Below are positions 1 through 11,364 of a stretch of DNA of 64,000 nt, one piece after another. The position numbers and the translations under genes were made by a program. The notes beneath the pieces were generated by a model, which was given only the letters and a program-made list of their open reading frames with translations, was not told the origin of the DNA and did no database searches. The stretch covers positions 620,001-684,000 of the forward strand of contig OZ025783.1 of the NCBI GenBank assembly GCA_964019425.1. The letters run 5' to 3'. The first letter of the stretch is position 1; each line of letters starts with the position of its first letter. The stretch comes from Flectonema sp. DT1601 (Eukaryota > Euglenozoa > Diplonemea > Diplonemida > Diplonemidae).

Positions 1-1
1 C

Positions 2-2559
2 TACAGGTGGGTCTTCAGAGATGAAGGAGAATATTTAAACTTCAGAGACTACTGCCTTAAGAATTGGTACGACTTCCCTTCTCTCATATCTGACGTTCCC
101 GGAGTCACTACTGCTGGACCTCTTAATATTTTAGTAGTTGCGAGACTTATTCGTGTTTTGAGAGTATTTAAAATGTTTCGAGTCGTTAGATTATATCACA
201 AACTAACTCAACAACAAGCAGTCTTGGGATTAATTCTAAGATACGACACAATCTGGCAAGCTGTATTCGTCTGTGGTCTTATATTGTCATTGGGAGTCGT
301 CATAAAACTATTTGAACAGCAAGAGGATCCTGAATTTGAACCGTATGCAAATGTTCTGTGGTTTTGTGTTGTCACAGTTACGACTATTGGATATGGTGAC
401 ATGGTACCGGTGAATCCTGTTGCGAGAATTCTCGCAGTATTTTTGATGGTTTCGGGTATTGGGATCATCGGAGTTTTAACTGCTTCCATGGGAGACGCCG
501 TTCGCTACTCCGGTGTCGACAAAGGAATGATGATGGAACGTGTTAAAAAATTACAACAAGGCAAATGGCGACTCGCACTCGAATACTTGCGTGTTTCTGT
601 TTTATACAACCCGATCTTTAATGTTATTAAACCTTTCGCAAGAGGGAAGTGTGCCCATCCGAGTTGCACATGTCCATTAATTACTTCAGTGATTGGTTGC
701 ATTAAAATATCATACGGCTACTACAAGTACCATGCTAATTGCTTTCGTTGCCATGGTTGTGGTCGTTCTCCATGGCATGGAGGATCTCTTAACAACACTG
801 GTGAGTGTTGGGTTGTTACAGATGCGACACGCAGTCCTAGGCAACGTGGTCATCGTGGTTCGATTCCAGGAAAGTATAGCAGGAAAGGTGATGAAGAAAC
901 AATTGAGTTTCGCTGTAAAGCAAACATATACCTTCATAGATCATGTCTTCTTCGTGATCGAGGAGGGAAGGACGATCTAGCAGGGACCGCTAGATCAGAA
1001 TCTTCAAGACTCTCTCGTGGTTCTGGTGGTGGCACAACAACATATGGTGCTTCTGGTGGAGAAGTTGTTGTTGAGGAATTACTCGTTAAAGGTTTAACTG
1101 GTGCAGCATATCAATTTAATGGAACGTACATAAGAAAACCAGCCATAGATGATGACAGTCCTGTACTCTTTGATCATAAGAAGAGTAATGCTGTCGTTAC
1201 TACAGGTGATAGTCGTAAACATTGGATTCTTGTAAACCGTTCAGGGACACAAGAAACGTGTTATGCGACTGCGCATTCTCTTTTGGGGGAATGGACTGGT
1301 AGTAATCCAAAGTTTGGACAGCCTTCAGTTGATGATGGTTGTGCTCAACACCATTCATGGTGGAAGATGTACGACACGTTAGATATTCCTCCTCGAAATT
1401 TAATTCAACACTACGCTTCTCATCGAACAAAGAATCAATTCTTAACTCTTATCGGTTGTCTTGACGAATCTGCTGAAACTTCTGGCGGAAAGTTCTCAGC
1501 CGGAGGTGCAAAAAAACGCACCGACTACTCCACAACAATTGAAAAAGTGAGAACTCAAATAAAGGTTGTTACAGATTTTGGTGAGAGGAGAGTGTTATTG
1601 AGGGCTCCATGCCTTTTACAAGACCGCCTTCAACTTATTTTAAAAACACATAAATTACAAGAGAATGAAAAGGTTAAAAACTATGAATTACTAAGAGACC
1701 ACTTGGAGTACTTAATATACCAGAAGTGTGGAAAAAAACTGCAAGGAACAATGTTGGCAAAGGTTTTTTCTATTAGAGCTTCGTTAGAACTTAGCGCAGA
1801 AATTCAACAACAAAAAGCGAAACACCAACACATGTCTGATAATGCATCTCAGACTCCATCTGGGGTATCAAGTTGGGGTGAATGGGATGATGAAGATATT
1901 GATTGGAGTGACCCAGTAGAGTGGACACTTCATGAATTAGACAGATGCCTTATTGATCATGATGTGGATAAGTTAGATGCTTATCCTTCAATAAAAACAG
2001 AACTTGAACACTTAGTACTAACATACGATCGTGTCATGATGTCCACTTGGGCCTGGGAAAACTTAACTTGGGATCGATGGCATGAAAGAGCTGAACGTCC
2101 ATCACGTCTTCAAAGTAAACTTGCAGAAATGCCAGTTATTCCTGATGGTAGAGAGGAGTATTGTGAAGCAGAAACAATGCTACTCGATCCTTTAACTGAA
2201 GAACTTGAAAAGCATCAAATTGAATGCACTAGAAATGTTGTCGACATGATGGGAGGGAACACAGCATCCGACAGAATCCACCGCTCAGTATCGGTATGTA
2301 CTTATCATTTATTGTTTTCATCTGTTCCATTAAAAATATCACTTTTTCCCCAATCTTTTTATTCCCCCCGCTCTATAAAATCTCTCCTTTGTACGAAATC
2401 TTTCAGCTGCTTACATCCCCCAGGAGTCTTCTTGTGTAGCTGTTACGTATTAATTTTATTTACTCACCCTTAATACACCCCAAACAGTTATTTCAAAGAG
2501 GCCTTGGGGGAAGCTCTGATGGAATGAAGCCTGGTCACTTAATATTTGGCACACATTGA
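2..2559 (+). CDS. Voltage-gated K+ channel with LIM-like zinc module (5' partial, two exons)
   Basis: Pore-forming subunit that would pass K+ across a membrane in response to voltage. The frame is open from base 2, so the gene starts before the window. An S4 voltage sensor with regularly spaced Arg/Lys (RLIRVLRVFKMFRVVRLY, about 142-195) is followed by S5, the pore and the selectivity filter TTIGYGD (380-400), then S6. The cytoplasmic tail is unusual: after a Cys-rich stretch it carries H-x2-C-x2-C-x2-C (about 732-762) and later H-x2-C (about 930-945), the spacing of a LIM zinc finger with an insertion. About 430 further residues are unassigned. Exon 1 ends at 2293 at a GTATGT donor; the acceptor AACAG ends at 2487, and exon 2 (2488-2559) adds 23 residues in phase 0 before TGA. 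Reading through the intron would instead give an unlikely hydrophobic tail. The channel call is firm; the LIM call is tentative. Confidence 0.85.
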
Positions 2560-3374
2560 TATCTCGCTATCTGGTTTTTTTTGATGAACGGAAAATCTGT
2601 TTTTTTTGCTTCTCAAAAGAAAAGATAAAAAGTAGTTTGAAAGTCAACACTGCAACGTACCTCCACTAGAGTTCCCCCAGCTTCGTATGGAAAGAGAAAG
2701 AAGAAAAAAAACAAAACTCCTCTAGCCTTCTCAGCCGTGCTTTGTTTTAATCATAATCCGAATAAAAAATTTCTGTTTCCTCTAGCCACGTTTTCCCTTT
2801 CTAATTCGTGATAAGAAGCGGTGTAAGCAAAAACAACAAGTGTCTATGAGCGGATGATCGACTTCCTCTTCTCTTGCATTTGCTCGTCAAGTAGTAATTA
2901 TCTTTTCACCCATTCACATATGTTAAAAAATAATAATATTGTAACGTATTCTTCAGAATTTTTTTTTTCCAAAAAAAAAAAAAAAAAAAGCTTACAGCTT
3001 ACCTACCGAACAGGGGCGCAATTTTTTTTTTTTTTTTTTTTCTCCTTTTTTCCCCTTCGCTAATTTAAGCTCAAAAAAAAAACCTTTTCGATTTCGGATT
3101 TTGTCCTTTTTCGGGGGAAGAAAACAAAACAAAAAAAACGAAACTTTTTTGTTACTGAATGTCCGTTGAAAATCAGGGTGTTCTGAAGACGCGTTATAAG
3201 TTTCGTAAAAAAAAAGGTTAGGCAGAGTGCAAGCGCAGAAACGATTTATTTCGCTACCTCGTAGTGCACAATTTTCTAAATTCTCTGCTACTTTCCTTTT
3301 TATTAGTTTTTAATTCTGAATTCTCTCATTTCTATGTCTTATGATTCAATGATGTTAAACGTGTGAAATGATGC

Positions 3375-3406
<32 letters not shown>

Positions 3407-5457
3407 AAGAGGAAGAAAGAGAATAAAATACACGTAATTCCTTATCAATTCAGTTGTTTTGTTTGTACTGTTTTGTTTTGGTATTAGTTTTTTCCTCAAT
3501 TACGGGGGGTATCCTATCAGCGATGCATAAACGGTATAATCCTCCTGTTAGTGCGCGAAATTAGCAGGAAACGATACAGTCTTGATCAACGTTTGGGTAT
3601 TGTTTTTTTTGTGTCATAAGACCCTTTTTTTTTTTTTTTTGCACCATCAAAAGTCGGAGAAGAAACTATTCGAACTAAGAACGGTTATCTATTTCTCTCT
3701 GTGCTGTGTATCCAGTATTACTGCTTGTACAGTTTGCGATCAAACAAATCAATTTTTTTTTTTTTTTTTTTTTTCCCGCGTCCATTCGGGAAAATACACA
3801 ATAAATCTAGTGGTAGCAATCAATTAAGAAGTTCTTTTCAAAAAAAAAAAAAAAAAAAACCTCACTAAAAAGATTTGGCACTATACTCTTGGTTGGTGGC
3901 ATGTAGAGTAGCCAATGTTTCTTTATTATTAATGAACCAATTCTCAAACAAGGCGGTTGGATTTTATCCTCGATGTAAACTACCATTTAATACCTGTAGC
4001 GTAACTCACCTATTCCTTATTAGGATTTCGTATTAGTTGCGCACAAACTGAATCTTCTTTTTGTTCCTTTTCGCTTTACTGGTTATCGCTTTCATGCTGA
4101 TGGGGAAAGCACTACTTATTTTTTTGGGACCTGGAGGGTGAGTTTGTCTTTTTTATCCATAAAGCCAGACTTTGATAAATGATTTCCGTTAAAAAAAAAA
4201 AAAAAAAAAAAATAATGTGATGTAAAAAAAAAAAAAAAGAAAAAACCCGTTGTGTGGATATCCTGTTTGCAATGAAATTCACACAACGGGTGATACACCC
4301 TCCGCTTAGAGTGCAGTCTGCCACCTGTCCTTTTCCATTTTTTACTTATTATTTAAATGAATAGTTAAAAAGTTTCTTATTTATTATTATCTTTTTTTTT
4401 CTTTCTCCCATTGAGTGAGTTTGTTAGTAAGTATTTCTTTTCGTACAGGTAAAGACACTTTTCACAAATACAAAACAACAACCCACAGCTACGACGAAAC
4501 AACTCAGATGAAGCATCAGATTTACAAGGAACATCGAACAGGAGTATTGTTTTTGATTAAGAGCGAGCAGATAAATTGTTAAATGTTTTGTTACCTCAAC
4601 AGACCGACAATTGTAGAGAACCTTTTTAGAGTTATCTTTATAACTCTCTCTCTTTTTTTTCCCATCTTTTTTTTGTTCGTTTGTTTGTTTTTTTTGTTTA
4701 AAACTATTCAGATTGAAAAGCCGATATTGTGACCATAACTTATCTTCCCCCTGTGCGACAGGATTCTGTCTGCGTTTTCATAAATGAAAAATATAAGGCT
4801 ATTCTGAAATAATTTTATAAATATTAGTTACTTTATGGTGTTTGTCATTCCTCAATAACAGCAAGCTGGTGATTTTTTTTTTTTTTTCTTCTTCACCGCA
4901 GTTGTTACTTACTATTATTCACGTCTGGCTAATCGGGTAGAATTTAGTTGCGCGTGGTTGAGATACCTTCCTGGTTTTTGTGGCTCTTTCAAAAGCGATT
5001 GTTGACAATGAAACAAAAAATCACTCCACTTTTATTCGTAGCCAGATAAGTTTGTTTCACCAATCAGATAGACTTGTGGAAAAGAAAATTAGAAAGGTCT
5101 TCTTACTGGGTTATCATCTATTACCCTGCGAGAATGATAAACCTGACCTTCACATCTATCACTACTGTAAAGTCGAGACTTGATCCCCAAGTCGATGATA
5201 GATACCAATCACTTTATTCTAACATATCGTGTGAAGGTTCTGATACTTGCAGTAAGTCGTTGTTTACAAAAAAGAACTAGAAAAAAAAAAAAAGAAAAGA
5301 AAAGGATTTTTACTTTATTGTTATTAACAGGAGCAGCTAAGTCAAGTAAAACGCGTCATGGCTTTGAGTATTATTGACAAGACTTGCACATAAATGAAAA
5401 TTGTCTTGTTGTGTGGTAAACAAACAATTCATTGTAATTTAATCATTATTTCCCCAC
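2560..5457. other. Long intergenic region with homopolymer runs and a 12-bp inverted repeat
   Basis: About 2.9 kb without a convincing gene. It contains many A runs and T runs of 15-25 nt (for example 2970-2989, 3376-3400, 3752-3774, 3841-3859, 4191-4212) and the hairpin at 4245-4291. A 24-codon reading frame starts at 4508 directly after a CAG acceptor but has no other support. The 10-nt string TCCTCTAGCC occurs twice about 60 nt apart near 2715 and 2780. No RNA gene was recognised. Confidence 0.5.
4245..4291. repeat. Perfect 12-bp inverted repeat (hairpin)
   Basis: Arms ACCCGTTGTGTG (4245-4256) and CACACAACGGGT (4280-4291) are exact reverse complements separated by 23 nt. In RNA the stem could extend inward by one G-U and two A-U pairs. 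Composition is mixed, unlike the A/T runs around it, so it is not a low-complexity artefact. It sits in intergenic DNA about 1.2 kb before the next gene. Function unknown. Confidence 0.75.
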
Positions 5458-5495
5458 AGTAAGCATCTCACTCGAGAAGTGATCACTGCAACAAG

Positions 5496-7817
5496 ATGGG
5501 AGGCAAACCTTGTGATAAAGGTGGTGGTAGCGGGAGTGGTAAACAGCCATCAAAACACTTCGCAAAATCAGACACCAACCCAACTCAAAGAAAAAATAAC
5601 GAGCCGGTCCCTCCGGAAGTAAAACCCGTTGAAGAGAAAAAGGTTGAAGAAGAGGAGGAGGAAGAAAAACCTATGCGATGGTACGAAATGGATGAGGAAG
5701 ACGTATGTACCATTCTACATGATATTTTTTAGTCATAAATAATTTTCACATATTGTATTATAATAATAATAAAAACAGTTCTCCGTTAATGCCATGGCAG
5801 AACTAGAGGTAAAGATGAATCAAAAAGTTACAATGCAAGCCGTGCACTCCATCAAACCATCACCGCCAAGCCGTGGAGGAAAATCTAAAAAGAAAGGCGG
5901 TGTGACAACAAGAAAGCAACACCAACAACACCAACATCAACAACAGCAACAACAGCAACATCAAGGTCATGATGGAGGTACGCCTTCAAGGGAAGGGTGG
6001 ACGAAATTCTTTGGAAGAAGGTGGAATCCAGTACCAGTCTTAAGTAAAAGAGGTGCTCTCTCTGGTAGAAAAGGTGATACTAGAGCTGCAATAGAATATG
6101 ATATGTACGATAATGATAATAGAGGAATGTCATTCGATGAAACTGAAAGTGATCTCTGCTCTCTTCCACAACAACCCAGCATGCATTCTCACACTTCAGC
6201 GCAACCTACTGCACCGCCTTGTAAGTATTTCGCTCAAGGTCGATGCAGAAAAGGTTCATCTTGCACGTTCTTACATGGCAATAGTAACTCATCACAGCAA
6301 TACCCTGGTAGATATCAAAATGAGTTTCCAGATCATCCGGAACCTGGTGTTTGTACGAGTTGGTTTTATAATGGTCACTGTAACAATCCGAGTTGTAATT
6401 TAAATCATTTTATGAGAGATTATTTTGAAGAAGAAGAAACAGCTCCTCAAGAAGACACTCCAGTTTGCAGTCAATGGCTACAGGGAAGATGCAAGGATGA
6501 ATCTAGATGTGGTCTCCGTCATGGTGAAACGACATCTAACGAACCAGAGCCTGATACGAATACAATGTTTTCTGTTGTCAGTAGAGGTGCTGGTCGTGTA
6601 GCCAATGCGGTTGCGACTTCCATTCAACAGCTTCGAGAGAATGTTAATAATCTTAGAACAACTCTCAGTCCTCATTATCAAAATATTTTAACAAGAAATC
6701 TTCAAATGTGTCTCGGTACCTTAACACTTGAACACCGTGACACTCTTCTCGGACTTCCTCAGGATGTTGTTGGTTTGACTCGTTTTCGTTCAGTCCTCGT
6801 AAAGAGAACTTTGAAGTGGGCGTACGACAGCAACAAGTATGTGTTTATTTTTGTTTCTTTTTCTTTCTAAGAAGAACGAAACCACAGAGGCAATACAGTT
6901 GCTTAGTTCTTTTTCACAAATAATAAAACAGTCTCACTGCTATTGAGTCAGTTGCTCTTTGGGAAGATAAGCTCCGAAAGTGGATGCGGCAACCCGACGA
7001 GGGTTCCGGTTTTTGTAAGTATTTCGAACAGAATCTGTGCAACATCTTCATGGAGACTGTACGATGTCTGCTAGCGTTACCAACAGTTAGAGTTCGTACT
7101 GATTGGGTTCATCAAGCAGTGTCGATGAGTACTTCACCTGATCCTATTCAAGATATATTTAATAAATGGCTTTGGTTCTCAACAGTACGTCCTGAAATAT
7201 CACAAGAAGAAATATCAACGGGATTTTATAAAGCATTCAGTATGAATGGTGTCACATGGTCTACTATGCAACATGCGAAGTGGCCATTGCCATTCAGAGC
7301 AAGGACCAAACTACTAATCCACTCTTTTAAGAAACGGAAAAATAAATGCTATGAAAGAATCTTATCATCTAGAGTACTACTACCGCAGATCTTATCATTC
7401 TTACCTCCGGTATGCCCGTGTGATGTCCCAGAGTCAGAGTTAGAGGTTGGAAGTCATCCATACCTCGATGCCTTGTGCTCAACACTAATTTCATACAATT
7501 CCGGGATTGCCACTGAAGAGAATATTACGATTAGGAATGATTTACTTGGTGAGTTAGTGTACCCTCTTGTGGTTCAATCTCTCGGACAGGATTCAGCACC
7601 GATGATAACTGGAATGCTATTGGAGTTACCTACGTCAGATTTATTACTTGAAGCTATGAATCCACTACGATTCGCTTCTACTCTACAGGAAGCATGTCGA
7701 GCCCTAGAGACTGGTGAAGGTGACCACGGCGATGAAGGAGCCTACGAGGAATACGAAGAGTATTACGAGCATGAGGAATGGGAAGAGTACCCTGAAGAAC
7801 AAAAAGATGATTCGTAG
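5496..7817 (+). CDS. Three-CCCH zinc-finger protein, likely RNA-binding (three exons)
   Basis: Spliced product of 716 aa from exons 5496-5702, 5779-6836 and 6932-7817; introns of 76 and 95 nt have GTATGT-type donors and AACAG acceptors and keep frame (phases 0 and 2). Three CCCH fingers are visible: C-x7-C-x5-C-x3-H near residue 217, C-x8-C-x4-C-x3-H near 261 and C-x7-C-x5-C-x3-H near 299. Tandem CCCH fingers usually bind AU-rich or other single-stranded RNA, so a post-transcriptional role is likely. The N-terminus is low-complexity (Gly, acidic, then a His/Gln run near 5920-5965); the C-terminal 370 residues are helical and unassigned, ending in an acidic Tyr/Glu-rich tail. An acceptor AG at 5458-5459 precedes the start by 36 nt. 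The zinc-finger call is firm; the target is unknown. Confidence 0.85.
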
Positions 7818-8634
7818 TTTGATCTTATCATCGCTGTGTATTCTGTGGCGAAATATCATATTTCCCTTTTTCGCTTTTTTATTTTCCTCCCCTTTTTTTT
7901 TTCTGAAAAAAAAAAAAAAAAAAAGGTACGATACGTCCGTTCCTGTAACGAATGAAAGAACCAGGAGAGAAAAAAAAAAAAAATCTCACCAAGCGACTGT
8001 TTTTTTTAGTTCTCATGAAGGAGCATTGTGTATCAGTGTACCACAGAAGTCTTTATTTTCCCTTACTTATTCGTTCGACACTTCTGTATGTAGCAGGTGG
8101 TTTGCAATAAAAAAACCCGTGTTTTTCCCCTCTTTGGTTTTTATTTTATTTTTTTATTCTCCTTTCTCTCTTTTATTTTTTATATTATTTTTGTTAGTTC
8201 AGCCTCATCCCCCCCGTATCTCTCTTTTGGATCATATTATCAAGAACGAATTATAAAACAAGATTGTAGAACGGAAAAGGGAGAATGAATGAATGAATGA
8301 GAGGTAACATCTAAATCTTAACTACGGCTGATTGTGTTATTATTGACAGCTGTAAAGACAACGTGGTGTTGTTACATGTGACGCCAATCAAACCTAGTAA
8401 GTGGTTCTCAATGGGTTTCTTTACCCACCCCAATCCCACCCCCAATTCTTTCGTAAAGTGGTTACTTGCATTCATATCAATTTGAGTTTCTTGTTGTGTG
8501 CTGGCTGGAGTGTTGCGATGTGCAGTTGTTTTTCGTGTTCAGGTTCTAAGATGAGATGGCACATACTTGTGAGTGATGTTGTTGTTATTAATAATTTTGT
8601 AGAAAGTTGAGGATTGTAATTATTTGTAGTTTCC
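7818..8634. other. Intergenic region with ATGA microsatellite and 8-bp inverted repeat
   Basis: No gene seen. It holds A and T runs (7905-7924, 7970-7983), inverted repeat arms ACAGAAGT (8043-8050) and ACTTCTGT (8080-8087), and four tandem copies of ATGA near 8285-8300. Short frames here lack acceptor context and resemble no protein. Confidence 0.45.
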
Positions 8635-8654
8635 AGTGAGAAACAACAAACAAA

Positions 8655-9407
8655 ATGACGGCAGTGCCGACCATGATCCCCTCAACACCACTACCAGCTG
8701 GTCAAACATATAGCCCGACTGTTGTACCAACTGCCGTACCGACAGCAGTTCCTCCGACTCCACTTCCGCCGGGGCAGACGTACGGTCCAACAGCCGTACC
8801 AACGGCTGTGCCGACAGCAGTTCCTCCGACTCCACTTCCGCCGGGGCAGACGTACGGTCCAACAGCCGTACCGACTGCAGTGCCGACAGCAGTTCCTCCG
8901 ACTCCACTTCCACCAGGGCAGACGTACGGTCCAACAGTCATACCGACTGCAGTGCCAACGCGAGTACCTCCGACTCCACTTCCACCTGGGCAAACATACG
9001 GTCCAACGGCCATACCGACTGCAGTGCCAACGCGAGTACCTCCAACTCCACTTCCACCTGGGCAGACATACGGCCCCACGGGAGTACCAACTCAGACTCC
9101 TAACACACTCCCACCAGGGATGACATATGCACCACTTAATACGCCAAATGCTGATGATGATTTCTCACCTGTTTTATTGATTGCTTTTCTCGCTGGCGGT
9201 ATTTTGCTCGTTCTAGGATTGCTTTGCGCTCACTCTTGTTGGGCGCAGCACCGTTCAAAGGCAAAGTTTGTTAATTACCCGGAGCACAAACAAAATCTGA
9301 TGCTGGAGGACGAAATGATCGAAAACAGTCCCAGGGCAAAACAAACATCACAATCCCCCGCTAAGGGACAAAAGACTGCACACACTACGTTAGGGTATAA
9401 AATGTAA
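8655..9407 (+). CDS. Pro/Thr-repeat single-pass membrane protein
   Basis: 250 aa. The first 165 residues are about six copies of a 24-residue repeat containing PPTPLPPGQTYGPT and VPTAVPT, a stiff, potentially O-glycosylated stalk. A transmembrane helix follows (FSPVLLIAFLAGGILLVLG, about residues 171-193), then a Cys- and Lys-containing tail of about 55 residues. No cleavable signal peptide is present: the acceptor AG (8635-8636) lies 18 nt before the ATG and an in-frame TGA directly follows it, so no upstream coding exon can be added. Topology with the repeats outside would need a signal-anchor (type III) insertion. The Pro/Thr style recalls the stalk of the large GH16 protein at 48-55 kb. 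Function unknown. Confidence 0.75.
   Translation: MTAVPTMIPSTPLPAGQTYSPTVVPTAVPTAVPPTPLPPGQTYGPTAVPTAVPTAVPPTPLPPGQTYGPTAVPTAVPTAVPPTPLPPGQTYGPTVIPTAVPTRVPPTPLPPGQTYGPTAIPTAVPTRVPPTPLPPGQTYGPTGVPTQTPNTLPPGMTYAPLNTPNADDDFSPVLLIAFLAGGILLVLGLLCAHSCWAQHRSKAKFVNYPEHKQNLMLEDEMIENSPRAKQTSQSPAKGQKTAHTTLGYKM
8679..9138 (+). repeat. Coding 72-bp tandem repeat
   Basis: About six copies of a 72-bp unit (24 codons), with the CCTCC start points at 8751, 8823, 8895, 8967 and 9039 and partial copies on both sides. Copies differ mostly by silent or conservative changes. The unit encodes the Pro/Thr stalk of the membrane protein at 8655-9407. It produces several spurious frames on both strands. Confidence 0.9.
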
Positions 9408-9915
9408 TGCAAATCCGATTTTGACCCCGAAGCAAATTGTTTACAGGTTCTTAGCAACCCAACAGGTTGCATGAGGGAATAAAAAAAATAATGTTAATTT
9501 CACACAGCGATTCTTTCGGTTACTGGGCAGGGTTTTACTTCCTTAACTGGAGATTACAAGTTGGTTGTGCTTAATTGTTATAACTTTGTGATTCTTTTCA
9601 ATAAAAATATCCATTTGGCGCTCTCACCCTGCTGTCTAATTGCCATGTGAGATTCCCTTGGAAAAATGATTTTTTCGTCCAATCTTCCCGGCTACCTTGA
9701 GAATAATGCTATGCCATAACAATGCTATGACATTAAACATCGTAATTTTCTACCTCTTTTTCTTTTTTTGCCCTTTAAGTTTACCTGTAATAGTATTTCT
9801 GTATCTGCCTTGTGGTTGTTTATTAGTTCGGTTTTGTTCAGGATTATACGAGTTGTTGATTTCCTAAAAAAAAGAAATTCTTATTAGCGAGTAGTATTAT
9901 AATAACCTCACTAAC
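9408..9915. other. Intergenic region, nothing recognised
   Basis: About 500 nt between the Pro/Thr-repeat gene and the PHD-finger gene. The 3' part is pyrimidine-rich and leads to the acceptor ending at 9917. No gene, RNA or repeat was recognised. Confidence 0.4.
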
Positions 9916-9927
9916 AGTGAATACATA

Positions 9928-10629
9928 ATGAGTGGGAAGCAAAAACGAAAACTGGCAGACTCACCACAGAGTGAGTCTCTTATCAATTCTCAGTATTGTG
10001 GAATCTGTGAAGGAGCGAAAACAGCTTATTATCCTACAGTAGAATGTGATGTATGTAGAGTTTGGTCGCATATTAAATGCGTTGGGTTAGCAAGTGGAAT
10101 ACCAGCGATGGAAACTTATAAATATCGATGTGAGTCTTGTGGGGGTGGCCAAGAGAAAAAAGAATGGCGAGCAATTGATATCTGGAGAGCAGATCCAGCC
10201 AAACCACAACCGCCATCATCGTGGACAAGTATTTATTGTATTCCTACTGAGTGGATACCGCTGGTTGAAATTGGAAAGTTTACCTTTACGACTACATCTG
10301 ATATGAAGAAAATGATTATATTAGAATATGACAACGCACAGGTTATTAGGATATTCGCAAAGAACAATCGACTAACTGCCAGCGTCACTAAAAACTCTAC
10401 AAAAGTAGTGGCATCCTCACCCATCCCTCAAGAACACAATAATAGACTGCGAGAATTGAGATCCCTTTGTCAGTTTTGTTCAGTTCCTGGAGATGGTTTT
10501 GACGATTGTTTGCCATCATTAAACTCATCTCCTGATATCATATTAAAGAATCTTATGATTGGAGCTGCTGAAGACAATATAATCAGACGATGTCAAAACA
10601 GGTCTGATGAACCCTACATTATAGATTGA
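9928..10629 (+). CDS. PHD-finger protein
   Basis: 233 aa. Residues 24-71 form a C4HC3 PHD finger: C24-x2-C27, C40-x2-C43, H48-x2-C51 and C68-x2-C71, with the typical aromatic residue before the His (VWSHIKC). PHD fingers read histone H3 tails, so a chromatin-reader role is the family expectation. The remaining 160 residues show no known domain: a mixed alpha/beta stretch followed by a Cys-containing helical end. The start is supported by an acceptor CAG ending at 9917, 10 nt before the ATG. There is no intron. The next gene begins under 100 nt downstream. Confidence 0.85.
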   Translation: MSGKQKRKLADSPQSESLINSQYCGICEGAKTAYYPTVECDVCRVWSHIKCVGLASGIPAMETYKYRCESCGGGQEKKEWRAIDIWRADPAKPQPPSSWTSIYCIPTEWIPLVEIGKFTFTTTSDMKKMIILEYDNAQVIRIFAKNNRLTASVTKNSTKVVASSPIPQEHNNRLRELRSLCQFCSVPGDGFDDCLPSLNSSPDIILKNLMIGAAEDNIIRRCQNRSDEPYIID

Positions 10630-10723
10630 AAAAAAATGTACTTTTTTGTAAATTGCTTTTATAAATAGATACTCACATTATATTCAAAACCACGTTATTC
10701 CTTTCACACAGATTTTGATAAGA

Positions 10724-10995
10724 ATGCCGAGGGTTCGGTCAACAATCGACTCCTCGAGTGCACCCGTATGTAATTTTTTTTATTATTTTCATATTTTTTT
10801 TCAAAGTTTTAAAAAAACCACAACATAAAACTATAACAGAAAAAGTGCTACATGCAATACGGGTCTACCTGCCCTCCTAGAGGAGTGGATTGCTCAATGA
10901 AAGACTGTTACGAGAGAGAGTTCACTGATGGGCCGTACATGGAAGCAAAACGACTTTACGTAACATTCAAGAAAGCTGGGTCCAGATATGAATAA
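10724..10995 (+). CDS. Small Cys-containing protein of 65 aa (two exons)
   Basis: Exon 1 is 10724-10765 (14 codons), followed by a 74-nt intron with donor GTATGT and acceptor AACAG, then exon 2 at 10840-10995 ending in TAA; phase 0. An acceptor CACAG ends at 10711, 12 nt before the ATG, like neighbouring genes. The product has four Cys within 18 residues (KKCYMQYGSTC and later DCSMKDC) and a basic C-terminus, which could fit a small intermembrane-space or ribosome-associated protein, but no family was recognised. Both exons are too short to stand out as long frames; the call rests on the fit of acceptor, intron and frame. Confidence 0.6.
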
Positions 10996-11350
10996 GGGTA
11001 CACCTAACGTAGAGTTACTGATTGTGTGATTAGTGACTTATGTTCTTAGCCACCAATTTGAAAAAAAAAATAAAAAAAATGAAAAAACAAATGGGAAAAA
11101 GGGTTAAAGTGCAAAGAAGAAAATCCGTCAAACATTGTAAGCAAACCCGTCATTTGATTTTTAATTTACACGTTTCGAAAAACTGTCGACAAAACCGAAA
11201 AAAAGAAAAAGAAAAAACTGATTCATTTGTTTCGTTTGTTTTCTTAGTTACCTTAGAGAACAACCCACTTACCATTTCATGTTATACCTCTTTGTTATAT
11301 AATTCAATGATTTCTTTTTTAATTCTTAATTTCCTTTTTTTCAACTACTA
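10996..11350. other. Intergenic region, A- and T-rich
   Basis: About 355 nt between two intron-containing genes. The 3' part is pyrimidine-rich and leads to an acceptor ending at 11352 (CTAAG). A 103-codon frame starting at 11040 is Lys-rich then hydrophobic, which is what A- then T-rich DNA encodes, and is not called. Confidence 0.4.
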
Positions 11351-11364
11351 AGGGGCCACACACT

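Noticed and set aside
3450-3490. Stretch resembling the end of a kinetoplastid spliced leader followed by GTAT
   Set aside because: Only T-rich similarity; no matching leader start, no Sm-like site or hairpins downstream.
4508-4582. 24-codon frame directly after a CAG acceptor
   Set aside because: Too short and unsupported; no second exon found.
8691-9079. Long frames on the minus strand and in another + frame across the 72-bp repeat
   Set aside because: Mirror images of the Pro/Thr repeat; a repeat length divisible by 3 keeps several frames open.
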